From: Bordetella parapertussis
GTDB taxonomy: Bacteria; Pseudomonadota; Gammaproteobacteria; Burkholderiales; SG8-41
Length of the DNA stretch: 56,549 nt
Assembly (NCBI GenBank): GCA_945906815.1
Contig: CAMDRT010000031.1
Span: 1-56,549, forward strand
Direction: 5' to 3'
Shown here: positions 1-8,100 of the stretch, piece after piece
Layout: each line of letters opens with the position of its first letter
How positions within the stretch are numbered: the first letter of the stretch is position 1
Notes under the pieces: model-generated
The model's input: the letters and a program-made list of their open reading frames with translations, nothing else
Told to the model about the DNA's origin: nothing
Database searches by the model: none
Program-made: the position numbers and the translations under genes

Positions 1-1079
1 AGATGTACCACGGCGAGGGCCGCACCAACAACCGATCCGGCCGTCCCAGTTGGGTCAAACCCAGCCCCGAATTGTGCCGCACGCTCTCCTGTCGCCTGCG
101 TAGCGAGTAGAAAATCCTCGCGCAGCAATTTATTAAGTTGTTCGATCGAATCACTACTCATGCCAGCGGCTACTATTCCGCTTCTTCGAACCATATTGCA
201 ATATTGGTCAGTCCCATATGCATCGAAAGTCGCCTTCAGCGACCAGAGCAAATTTCCTGCGGCAGATATCGTATTCAAGACGGGTATAAAATTTACGATT
301 TCGGCGTAGACCTTCTCTCCTAAAACACGTTGAGCCTCATTGATCATTGCAGAGAACACTTGATCTCTTGTAACACCTAACGCTTTCGAAACCATCTCTT
401 CGAATCCTGAGATTGTTTGCTGCCCGCCCCTCGCAATGTTCTGCACTTCAGACGCAAGTGATGGCTTTACCACCCCATCAACGGCATCCTGTACCGTGCT
501 AAGCGTCTCATTGGCTTGATCGTACAACTCCTTGGCGATCGCGGCCTTCGCATAGCCCTGTGCATTCGAGGACCGCTTCTGCTCCGCCTCTTTTTTTCCC
601 TGCTGGAGTCGATCACTAAGCGTTTTCCCGTTTTCTCCCTCTTTGAACTTTCGCAGCGTCTCCCTGGCTTTCGTGAAGAAAGATTCGGATTCTTTTAATT
701 GGATTGTCGCTTCGGCCAACGCCGTTCTCGCACGCATAGCCTTTTCAAATGTAAAATTCAGGCAGGCCCTTTCTTCGCTCGGAGTGAGTTCAGCCGTAGG
801 ATAACCGCTGAGAAATTGCTTCAAACTTGTTAACGCCCCGAATTTTTCGTCACTGTCTGTAGATCCGAACCAGTGAGATTTACTTTCATTCGCTTCCTTT
901 TTTTTCACATACGCCTCGTATGCGTTTTTAAGGTTCTGATATTCCCGCGCAATGGATAGCCCTGCCAAATCTTTTGTTTCTCTAGCTTTTGCGTAGGATT
1001 CAAATGCACTATCTAATGCATTGAACTCTGCACTCCTGCTACGGATTCCGCCGAACAATCGATCATCGACGTTAGTCAT
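1..1079 (-). CDS. Unrecognised coiled-coil protein, partial; candidate T6SS cargo
   Basis: An uninterrupted minus-strand frame runs from an ATG at 1079 to the window edge, about 359 codons with no stop, so the 3' end is missing. I do not recognise the family. The first 230 residues or so are rich in Glu, Lys, Ala and Gln and look largely helical or coiled-coil. Near residues 262-285 there is a hydrophobic stretch (NFIPVLNTISAAGNLLW), and a second small-residue hydrophobic patch (GSVVGAALAVV) lies at the visible end. There is no signal peptide. The gene is visibly A+T-richer than the T6SS genes, has the same orientation, and follows the vgrG-MORN-PAAR-SPOR tail genes. That position is typical of T6SS cargo effectors, so an effector role is a reasonable inference, but no toxin motif is visible. 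It could also be an unrelated accessory gene. Confidence 0.6.
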   Translation of the reverse strand, partial: MTNVDDRLFGGIRSRSAEFNALDSAFESYAKARETKDLAGLSIAREYQNLKNAYEAYVKKKEANESKSHWFGSTDSDEKFGALTSLKQFLSGYPTAELTPSEERACLNFTFEKAMRARTALAEATIQLKESESFFTKARETLRKFKEGENGKTLSDRLQQGKKEAEQKRSSNAQGYAKAAIAKELYDQANETLSTVQDAVDGVVKPSLASEVQNIARGGQQTISGFEEMVSKALGVTRDQVFSAMINEAQRVLGEKVYAEIVNFIPVLNTISAAGNLLWSLKATFDAYGTDQYCNMVRRSGIVAAGMSSDSIEQLNKLLREDFLLATQATGERAAQFGAGFDPTGTAGSVVGAALAVVH

Positions 1080-1365
1080 TTGTCTCCAAACCTCGATAGA
1101 GGGAAAAGCTGGCATGAAATTCTCCATAAATACAATGCGCCGACTGAAGGTCAAAGTTTAAAGCGTGCGTCAATGAATACGTTAGAACATACGCGGTCAA
1201 TTGATCGCTTAGTCATCAACTAGGATCGTGGCATTCATGGAAAGAATCTCCTTTGGCAATGTGTTTAATTTCTCTACGACTCCTTGCAATGCATAGCGTG
1301 GTGCAAGATATGATCGTCGTCGAGGGTGTGTCCAGAAAGCCCACAACCAGCGCTGCCGCCCCCCC
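1080..1365. other. A+T-rich intergenic gap, probable promoter region
   Basis: The 286 bases between the SPOR gene stop and the start of the leftmost ORF are much A+T-richer than the coding sequence on either side. No ORF of note is present on either strand. Because the tail genes are otherwise packed within a few bases of each other, this gap probably gives the leftmost ORF its own promoter. I cannot point to a convincing -35/-10 pair. Confidence 0.35.
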
Positions 1366-2118
1366 CTAAGGCACCGCCCTGATCATGGCGTCGTCAAAGC
1401 CTGCGGCGTGAAGCTCCGATAGTGCCGCCTGCGCATTTGCTTTTGCATCAAATGGCCCCACCCAGACGCCCATCAAGGGCTTTTGACCTGGCTTGTCAAC
1501 GATGCTGGTTTGCGCGGCCAGGTTGCGGCCGCGCAGTTGTTCGGCAAGGCTCTCCGCCCTGCCCCGGTTGGCGTACACCCCCACATAGACCACATAACCC
1601 TGAACCTTGGCTTCACGGGCGGCAGCACGCCCGGGGGTCGCCGCCGCGACTGCACCTTTCACCGGCGCAGCGGAGACCGCGCCGGTCCCCGCTTGGACGG
1701 ATGGCCCATCTGCACCCGGTTTCACTTCGGATGACTTCAACGGCGGCAGCGCTGGCAGGGTCGGTGCCTTGGGTGGCGGTGGCACGGCAGGAATTGCCGG
1801 GGGCGGCGGCGCGGCGGGAATCGCGGGTAGGGTCGGCGCTGCCGGGACGGCGGGGACGGCGGGGACGGCGGGGACGGCGGGGACGGCGGGCGTTCCCGGT
1901 AGCGCAGCGCCAAGTGCTCCCGCAGCGTTCGGTCCGGCGGCGGCCGGCGGCGTGGCCGGGGGTGCTTTTTGCGTTTCTCTAGCACGCTCCAGCGCCTCAG
2001 TTGCCCCCCAGTCTCGGCCGACCAACAAGCCGGCGGAAAATAGCAGGGCCGCCAAAAACATCAGTGCGCATACAAAAATGACCAGCATGCGGGTGGTCAG
2101 AGAGTAATGGTGTTCCAC
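1366..2118 (-). CDS. Inner-membrane SPOR-domain protein of the T6SS locus
   Basis: 250 residues. A short cytoplasmic tail precedes one membrane helix at about residues 12-34 (LVIFVCALMFLAALLFSAGLL). A long Pro/Ala/Val-rich linker follows (about 45-170), built partly from tandem VPA triplets. A C-terminal SPOR domain occupies about 173-250, with the start VQGYVVYVGVYANRGRAE and the end WVGPFDAKANAQAALSEL. SPOR domains bind denuded glycan strands of peptidoglycan, and the FtsN-like layout puts the domain in the periplasm. The gene follows the PAAR-like gene by 24 bp in the same direction and is the last gene of the tight T6SS block. TssL in this locus has no peptidoglycan-binding domain, so I infer that this protein may anchor the T6SS envelope complex to the wall. 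A cell-division role is the alternative. Confidence 0.85.
   Translation of the reverse strand: MEHHYSLTTRMLVIFVCALMFLAALLFSAGLLVGRDWGATEALERARETQKAPPATPPAAAGPNAAGALGAALPGTPAVPAVPAVPAVPAVPAAPTLPAIPAAPPPPAIPAVPPPPKAPTLPALPPLKSSEVKPGADGPSVQAGTGAVSAAPVKGAVAAATPGRAAAREAKVQGYVVYVGVYANRGRAESLAEQLRGRNLAAQTSIVDKPGQKPLMGVWVGPFDAKANAQAALSELHAAGFDDAMIRAVP
1842..1888. repeat. 9-bp tandem repeat encoding VPA
   Basis: Five consecutive copies of a G+C-rich 9-mer (gggacggcg on the plus strand, A at 1847, 1856, 1865, 1874 and 1883) encode repeated Val-Pro-Ala in the linker of the SPOR protein. The period is a multiple of three, so copy-number slippage would change linker length without breaking the frame. Confidence 0.9.
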
Positions 2119-2142
2119 GTTTTTATCTTTAAAATTATTATG

Positions 2143-2529
2143 TTAAGGGATCAGGGTCGTGAACTGGCCCGGGACGCTGATCTGGATGACTCCGCCCCAG
2201 TTGCACATGAGCTTGGAGGAATTGTTCAGTGCTGGCATGTTGCCAATCAGCACCGTGGGCGCGCCTGGTGCCCAGGGTGCTGCGGTCACCGGCAAGCAGG
2301 GCATAGGCGTCAGCACGCCCAAGGCCGCCGCCGTTGCAGCGGCCACCATGGGGTTAGCCGGGCTGGTGCACATGCCAAAGGGCGGAATGTTGACGATGGG
2401 CTTGTTGTCCATGATGTTGGCCGCTGGCGTGCCAGTCAGAGTGCGATTGGCCGGCAGCACCACCAGGCTGCTGGGGGCGACGCCGAAACTGCACATCATC
2501 ATGGCTCCAGTGCAAACCTGAATACCCAT
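2143..2529 (-). CDS. PAAR-like (DUF4280-type) spike-tip protein
   Basis: 128 residues. The sequence matches the PAAR-like DUF4280/DUF4150 pattern: an N-terminal CTGAMMMCSFGVAPSSL, then NIMDNKPIVNIPPFGMC, a Cys/Pro-rich middle (LTPMPCLPVTAAPW) and a C-terminal MPALNNSSKLMCNWGGVI. These proteins cap the VgrG trimer as a sharpened tip and carry effectors. The conserved Cys residues could bind metal, as in classical PAAR proteins. The gene sits 4 bp after the MORN gene and downstream of vgrG. There is no C-terminal toxin extension, so any cargo would be a separate protein. Confidence 0.85.
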   Translation of the reverse strand: MGIQVCTGAMMMCSFGVAPSSLVVLPANRTLTGTPAANIMDNKPIVNIPPFGMCTSPANPMVAAATAAALGVLTPMPCLPVTAAPWAPGAPTVLIGNMPALNNSSKLMCNWGGVIQISVPGQFTTLIP

Positions 2530-2533
2530 ATCG

Positions 2534-3295
2534 CTACCCTTTCACCAGTTTTTCCAGGAATGTGGAGATCCGCGACGGCGCGGGTTCCCCTGGCGCGCCC
2601 ATCGGCACCTTGAGATTGCCAGACTCGTCATACTCTTCGAGCGCTGCGCTGAGCTTTCCCGCCTTGAACACCGCCACTTCCTTCAGCTTGGCGTTGGGGT
2701 GGTAACGCCTGCGCTCGCCGTCGAGTTTGCCGCTGCGGTAGTGTGCCCTTTCCTGAACGCCGCCCTGCTCGTCGTATTCAAGCACTTCACCCTCCAGCAG
2801 ACCCGTCACGTACTTCGCCCGCCGCACCAGCTTGCCGCTGGGATAGTAGGTGAGCGCTTCGCCATGCGGCTTGCCCTGGTGGTAGTGCATGCGCATGCTG
2901 GGGTCGCCCAGTTCCGAATAAAGCACGTACTCGCCCTGCTGCACGCCATGGACGTAGTTCAGCATCGCTGCGAGACGGCCCTCGGTGTATAAGAGCATGC
3001 GCCCGTCGAGAACGCCATTCGCATAGTCCGCCTTCTGCAGCGGCTCGCCGCCTTCCTCGAAGACGCGCAGCTCACCCTCCAGCACACCTTCGCGAAAATG
3101 CGCGCTTTGTAGCAATCCGCCTGCGGTGGAAAAAATCCGCGTTTCACCCTCGGGAACGCCATGCTTCAGATAGGCGCGCTTCGCCAGTGTCGTTCCGTCC
3201 TCGTGAAAAGTCTCCACCGGCCCGCTGTAGGGCGCGTCTATTTCGCCCGCATCATCAGGCAGTGTCGTATCCGAGTTGGGAGCGGGTTCTGCCAT
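2534..3295 (-). CDS. MORN-repeat (YwqK-type) protein of the VgrG module
   Basis: 253 residues with no signal peptide. After about 30 residues come roughly eight copies of a 22-23 residue repeat with the core Y-x3-G-x2-x-G-E-x3-Y, for example HFREGVLEGELRVF, HYHQGKPHGEALTY and HYRSGKLDGERRRY. The last copy is degenerate. This is the toxin-antitoxin YwqK/MORN variant repeat, a beta-hairpin solenoid used for protein binding. The start lies 2 bp after the vgrG stop and the stop lies 4 bp before the PAAR-like gene, so the three are surely co-transcribed. I infer an adaptor, chaperone or immunity role at the spike. The sequence does not distinguish these. Confidence 0.8.
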   Translation of the reverse strand: MAEPAPNSDTTLPDDAGEIDAPYSGPVETFHEDGTTLAKRAYLKHGVPEGETRIFSTAGGLLQSAHFREGVLEGELRVFEEGGEPLQKADYANGVLDGRMLLYTEGRLAAMLNYVHGVQQGEYVLYSELGDPSMRMHYHQGKPHGEALTYYPSGKLVRRAKYVTGLLEGEVLEYDEQGGVQERAHYRSGKLDGERRRYHPNAKLKEVAVFKAGKLSAALEEYDESGNLKVPMGAPGEPAPSRISTFLEKLVKG

Positions 3296-3297
3296 GG

Positions 3298-5319
3298 CTA
3301 ATTGATTTTCACCAAGCCGCCCTTGACGGTGAGCATGCCGCCACCATCGACGGTCTGCGACGCCGCAGCCTTGCTTTCCAACTGAATGCCAGCGTCATTG
3401 GTCAGGTTCATGCCGGCCTTGTTGGTCAGATTCATACTGGCCTCATTCTGCAAATCGGTGCCGGCCTTGTTGGTAAGCGCAGTGCCGGCCTTATTGGTAA
3501 GCGCGGTACCGGCCTGGTTGGTGAGCGACTGCGCCGATTTGACCGTGACTGTGCCGGTGACGTCGATCAGCAAATCGCCGGTGACTTTGAGCGTGTAGTT
3601 ACCGGTGACCTTCTGAGTGAAATCGGCCTTGTTGGTGTGGGTCTCGTTGCCCGTCACCGTGAGCAGGCGCTCGCCCTTGACTTCATAGGTTTCCTTGCCG
3701 GTCTCCACCTGAACCGTGCGGTCCCCCTTAGCGACCACCAGTTTCTCGTTGCCCTCCTGGATGGTGGTGGTGCGGTCGTTCTTGATGGTGTTGATCTCAT
3801 CGTGCAGCACGTCCTTCTTGCGGTCGTTCTCCACCTTGATGGTCATGTCCTTCTGCGCGTGCACGTACACCTCTTCCGCGTCTTTTTTGTCCTCGAAGCG
3901 GATCTCGTTGTTGCCACCGCCACCCTTGGAAGAATAGCCCTTGATGGTGCTCTTGGTCTGCTCGCCCGGTAACGCATAGGGCACGGTTTTCTCGGCGTTG
4001 TAGACGCTGCCGGTGACTATAGGCTGGTCCGGATTGCCTTCGAGAAAGCTGACAATGACCTCCTGGCCGATGCGCGGCAGGAACAGGATGCCCCAGCCCT
4101 GCCCAGCCCAGCCCTGCGCCACGCGCATCCAGCAGGAGCTGTTCTCGTCCTTCTTGCCCTGCTGATCCCAGTGGAACTGCACCTTGATGCGGCCGTAGCT
4201 GTCAGTCCAAATTTCTTCGCCCGACTTGCCGACTACGGTGGCGGTCTGCGCGCCGTGCACGCGCGCACGCGGGGTGACACGCGGCGGGCGGAAAGGCACG
4301 GTAAGCGGATAGGCCTCGAAACTGTTGCTGTAGGCCTCGTGGGTGGCCGCATGCGCCACGCGCCGCAGCACATAGTCGGCGTTCATGTCCTCGCGAAAAT
4401 GGCCGCTCAGCGTGAACTTGTATCCCGGAACGAAGGCGCGGCAGTAACTGTCGCCGCGCATGCAAAGGGCCGGATGCTGTAGTTCCTGCAGGCGAATGGC
4501 TGCAATGCCGTCACCGCCTGCCTTGGCGATATGCCCGCCCGGATACTCATACACCTCCATACGGCCACTGCTGCCTTGCTTGGTGGCCAGCAGCTCGGCG
4601 CTGGGCGTCTTGAAGTTATAGTCCTCCACCGAAACCTGCTTCGGCACCGCCTGCTGCTCCAGCGACCAGCGGTAGATGACATCAAATTCGTTCTGGCTAC
4701 CGGAGGCCGGATGAAAACGCGCCGTGGCGCGGTTGGGACAGGCCTTGTTCGCTGATGAGGCATCGGCCAGCACCAGCGTGTGCTTGCCGTCTTCGTGTTC
4801 GAAGAAATAGAAGATGCCGTCTTCTTCCATCAGCCGCGAAATGAAATCGAAGGTGGTTTCCTGATACTGCACGCAATATTCGCGGGCAGTATAGGTGGCC
4901 GTGGTCGCCATCTTGAAATCGGTGAAGCCCAGGTCGGAGAACACCGCCTTAATGATGTCCGGGGTCGTTTGCGCCTGGAAAATGCGCGAATCGGTACCTA
5001 GCGTCAGCCACCACAGCCAAGGCCGTAGCTCGGCATGGTAGGTGGCGAACTCCAAGTTACCTCCGGTCTGCACGAAGCGCGTGACCACGCCATTGATGCA
5101 GCGCGCGGTGCTGTCATCCAGGGCCATCGACACCGTCACCGACTTGCCGACGATCTTGGTGAAATCCACGGCGGCATCGGTGGACATCATCTCCAGGTCG
5201 AAATAGAACAGACTGGACATGCCCTCATCGCCATGCAGGCTGGAGAGCAGAAACGCATCCTTACCCAGCGGCGTCGAAACCGTCAGGTAGGTGTTTCCCT
5301 GGGTGTAGGTGCTCGGCAT
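3298..5319 (-). CDS. vgrG: T6SS spike protein VgrG (TssI)
   Basis: 673 residues. The N-terminal gp27-like base covers about residues 1-360. The gp5-type OB fold lies at about 366-440 and contains the family motif DSYGRIKVQFHWDQQGK, then WGILFLPRIGQEVIVSFLEGNPDQP. A beta-helical needle follows from about 450 to the end. Its last part (from about 598) is a clear run of short repeats, TNKAGTALTNKAGTDLQNEA and similar. The protein trimerises as the puncturing spike on the Hcp tube. There is no toxin domain after the needle. It starts 11 bp after the clpV stop and is followed within 2 bp by the MORN gene, making a VgrG-MORN-PAAR module. Confidence 0.97.
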   Translation of the reverse strand: MPSTYTQGNTYLTVSTPLGKDAFLLSSLHGDEGMSSLFYFDLEMMSTDAAVDFTKIVGKSVTVSMALDDSTARCINGVVTRFVQTGGNLEFATYHAELRPWLWWLTLGTDSRIFQAQTTPDIIKAVFSDLGFTDFKMATTATYTAREYCVQYQETTFDFISRLMEEDGIFYFFEHEDGKHTLVLADASSANKACPNRATARFHPASGSQNEFDVIYRWSLEQQAVPKQVSVEDYNFKTPSAELLATKQGSSGRMEVYEYPGGHIAKAGGDGIAAIRLQELQHPALCMRGDSYCRAFVPGYKFTLSGHFREDMNADYVLRRVAHAATHEAYSNSFEAYPLTVPFRPPRVTPRARVHGAQTATVVGKSGEEIWTDSYGRIKVQFHWDQQGKKDENSSCWMRVAQGWAGQGWGILFLPRIGQEVIVSFLEGNPDQPIVTGSVYNAEKTVPYALPGEQTKSTIKGYSSKGGGGNNEIRFEDKKDAEEVYVHAQKDMTIKVENDRKKDVLHDEINTIKNDRTTTIQEGNEKLVVAKGDRTVQVETGKETYEVKGERLLTVTGNETHTNKADFTQKVTGNYTLKVTGDLLIDVTGTVTVKSAQSLTNQAGTALTNKAGTALTNKAGTDLQNEASMNLTNKAGMNLTNDAGIQLESKAAASQTVDGGGMLTVKGGLVKIN

Positions 5320-5330
5320 GCCTGGGCGGC

Positions 5331-8069
5331 TCAGGCCGCTCCGGCAAATTTGCCGGCGCTGCCCCCGTCATCGGCGCTACCGGGCTGGTTGCTGAAGGCA
5401 TAGGCGAAGCCGCCGGAGGGCTCCAGGGAAACATGCACCGCGCGGAACGATTCGGCCACCGATATGCGCTCCAGGATCTGGGTGGAAAGTTCGGGCAGCA
5501 GGCTGTGCGTCAGGATGTGGTCGACATTGCGCGCGCCGCTGTCAACCTCGGTGCAACGCGCCGTGATCGCCTCGATCAGGCTAGCGTCGTAACTCAGTCG
5601 CGCCTGGTGGTTACGGTGGATGCGATCCTGGATCTTGGCCAGCTTCAATTCGACGATGGCGTGTATTTCAGCATCGCCCAGCGGATAGTAGGGCACGGTG
5701 ACCAGCCGACCGAGAAACGCCGGTGCAAAATGGCGTAGCAGCGCCGGTCTGAGTTTTTCGACCAGAACCTCGGGCTCGGGGCGCGTGCCACGGCCTTCGC
5801 AAGCACCCGTGATGATTTCCTGGCCGGCATTTGAGGTCAGTATGATCACGGTATTCTTGAAATCCACCAGGACCCCCTCGCCGTCCTCCATCTGGCCCTT
5901 GTCGAAGACATTGTAGAAAAGCTCCATCACGTCCGGGTGCGCTTTCTCGACCTCGTCCAACAGCACCACGCTGTAGGGCTTGCGCCGCACCGCTTCGGTG
6001 AGCACACCGCCACGGCCGAAACCCACATAGCCCGGTGGCGCACCCTTGAGGCTTGACACCGTGTGCGCCTCCTGGAACTCGGACATGTTTACGACGATCA
6101 TATTGCGCTCGCCGCCGAACAGTTGGTCAGCCAGTGCGGCGGCGGTTTCGGTCTTGCCCACGCCACTGGGGCCCACCAGCATGAACACGCCCACCGGCTT
6201 GCCTGGATCGTCCAGCTCGGCGCGCGCGGTGCGTATGCGCCGGGCAATCGCATCCAGCGCCTGACCCTGGCCGATCACGCGCTCACCCATGCGCTCCTTT
6301 AGATTGAGCACGGTACGCACCTCGTCAACCATCATCTTGCCCACCGGAATTCCGGTCCAACCGGAAATCACCGAGGCGACCCCCTTGGGATCGACGCACA
6401 CCGGCACCATCGGTTCGTCGTTCTGTATCGCCTCCAGTCCGCGCTCCAGGCGCGCGAGGTTGATCGACAGCTCCATGACCGCCGAGGGCACCTCAGTGGG
6501 ATCGGCCCCGTCGGCAAGGGCCTGGTTGATGCGGCTCCGGAAGGCCAGAATTTCCGCGACCGCCTGCCGCTCCTCGGTCAGGCGGGCAAGCAACTGCTCG
6601 CGCGTCCTGCGCTGGTTCTGGATGTCCTGGGAAATTTCCTTGATGCGCCGCGCATGATCGGAGCCAGTGAGTAATTCCTGGCGCAGGATGCGCAGCTCCG
6701 CCTCCAGACTCTCGACAATCCGCGTGGCTTCTTCGACTTCCGGCGGCGTTCCGGTCTGACCAATAGCCACGCGCGCGCAGGCGGTGTCGAGGACGCTGAT
6801 GGCCTTGTCCGGAAGCTGGCGGCCAGTGATGTAGCGGTGCGACAGGCGCACGGCGTCGCGTACCGCTGAATCCATAATATGTACTTTGTGATGCTGTTCC
6901 AGGTTCTCCACCACGCCGCGCAGCATGTCGATGGCGATTTCCTCGGTAGGCTCTTCCACCTTGATCACCTGGAAGCGGCGCGCCAGCGCCGGGTCCTTCT
7001 CCACGTATTTTTTGTATTCGGCCCAGGTGGTCGCGGCGATAGTGCGTAGTTCACCGCGCGCCAGCGCCGGCTTGAGCAGATTGGCTGCATCGCCTTGCCC
7101 CTCGGATCCGCCGGCACCAATCAGCTGGTGTGCCTCGTCGATGAACAGAATGATGGGCAGCGGCGAGGCCTTGACCTCGGCAATCACCGACTTCAAGCGG
7201 TTTTCGAATTCGCCCTTAATGCCAGCGCCGGCCTGCAACAGGCCCAGGTCGAGGGTGCGCACGGTGACGTCTTTCAGTGCCGGGGGCACGCTGCCCTTGC
7301 CGACTGCGAGGGCAAAACCTTCGACCACGGCCGTCTTGCCGACGCCCGCCTCCCCGGTGAGTATCGGATTATTCTGACGGCGTCGCAGCAGGATGTCGAT
7401 GATCTGCCGGATTTCCCCGTCGCGCCCCCTGATGGGATCGATTTTTCCATCGCGTGCTTGCGCCGTGAGATCCAGGGTGTACTGGTCGAGCGCCGGAGTC
7501 GCCAATGCCTTGCCGACGGGCCGCGACGCGGCGCGGGCTGAAGCCGGCGCGCCCGGCGACGGGAGTGGGCGCGGCGTGGCCGCCGTTCCGACGTTCTCTG
7601 TCGATTCGGCAAGCAGGCCTGGCAGCGCGTTGCGCAGCGATTCGCGGGGTATCTGCAACAGGGCGGGCGCGGATTCCAGCAGCATGCTGCGCAGGCTGTC
7701 CACCTGTAACAGACCCAGCAGCAGGGTGCCGCAGCGGATCATGGGTTCTCCCAGTTGCATCGAGGAAATCAGCCAGGCTTCCTGGATCAGGGTGATGAAA
7801 TGCGGCGACATGGCCGGGGTGCGGCCGTTGCCGCGCTTGAACCGATCCATGGCAGAGGTGAGTTGGGCCGTCACCGACTCCGATTTGATGTCGTAGTGGC
7901 GAAAGATAACATCCAGGTCAGGTGCCGGAAGTTCGATCAGCTTCAATAACAGATGCTCTATTTCAACGTTGTAGTGCGTCTGGCGCACGCACAATTCCGC
8001 GGCCTGTTCGAGCGCACGGCGGCACTCGGCGTTGAGCTTTCCCAGCAGGGAACGTAGGTCGATATCCAT
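5331..8069 (-). CDS. clpV: T6SS sheath-disassembly ATPase ClpV (TssH)
   Basis: 912 residues, normal for ClpV. An N-terminal Clp-N repeat domain (about 1-155) is followed by the first AAA+ domain with Walker A GEAGVGKTA near residue 238 and Walker B ILFIDEAH near 306. A coiled-coil middle segment comes next (about 410-540). The second AAA+ domain has Walker A GPSGVGKTE near 631 and Walker B VVLLDEVEKAH near 700. In the cytoplasm it extracts TssC from contracted TssBC sheaths for recycling. Placement between tssG and vgrG and the T6SS operon context separate it from the general disaggregase ClpB. Confidence 0.97.
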   Translation of the reverse strand: MDIDLRSLLGKLNAECRRALEQAAELCVRQTHYNVEIEHLLLKLIELPAPDLDVIFRHYDIKSESVTAQLTSAMDRFKRGNGRTPAMSPHFITLIQEAWLISSMQLGEPMIRCGTLLLGLLQVDSLRSMLLESAPALLQIPRESLRNALPGLLAESTENVGTAATPRPLPSPGAPASARAASRPVGKALATPALDQYTLDLTAQARDGKIDPIRGRDGEIRQIIDILLRRRQNNPILTGEAGVGKTAVVEGFALAVGKGSVPPALKDVTVRTLDLGLLQAGAGIKGEFENRLKSVIAEVKASPLPIILFIDEAHQLIGAGGSEGQGDAANLLKPALARGELRTIAATTWAEYKKYVEKDPALARRFQVIKVEEPTEEIAIDMLRGVVENLEQHHKVHIMDSAVRDAVRLSHRYITGRQLPDKAISVLDTACARVAIGQTGTPPEVEEATRIVESLEAELRILRQELLTGSDHARRIKEISQDIQNQRRTREQLLARLTEERQAVAEILAFRSRINQALADGADPTEVPSAVMELSINLARLERGLEAIQNDEPMVPVCVDPKGVASVISGWTGIPVGKMMVDEVRTVLNLKERMGERVIGQGQALDAIARRIRTARAELDDPGKPVGVFMLVGPSGVGKTETAAALADQLFGGERNMIVVNMSEFQEAHTVSSLKGAPPGYVGFGRGGVLTEAVRRKPYSVVLLDEVEKAHPDVMELFYNVFDKGQMEDGEGVLVDFKNTVIILTSNAGQEIITGACEGRGTRPEPEVLVEKLRPALLRHFAPAFLGRLVTVPYYPLGDAEIHAIVELKLAKIQDRIHRNHQARLSYDASLIEAITARCTEVDSGARNVDHILTHSLLPELSTQILERISVAESFRAVHVSLEPSGGFAYAFSNQPGSADDGGSAGKFAGAA

Positions 8070-8100
8070 GCGCTTATATTGCCTTCATTGTTTGCTTTGA

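Noticed and set aside
1422..1982. Long plus-strand frames opposite the SPOR gene
   Set aside because: They mirror the Pro/Ala-rich coding strand of the SPOR protein. Low-complexity G+C-rich sequence stays open in all frames, and their products match no family.
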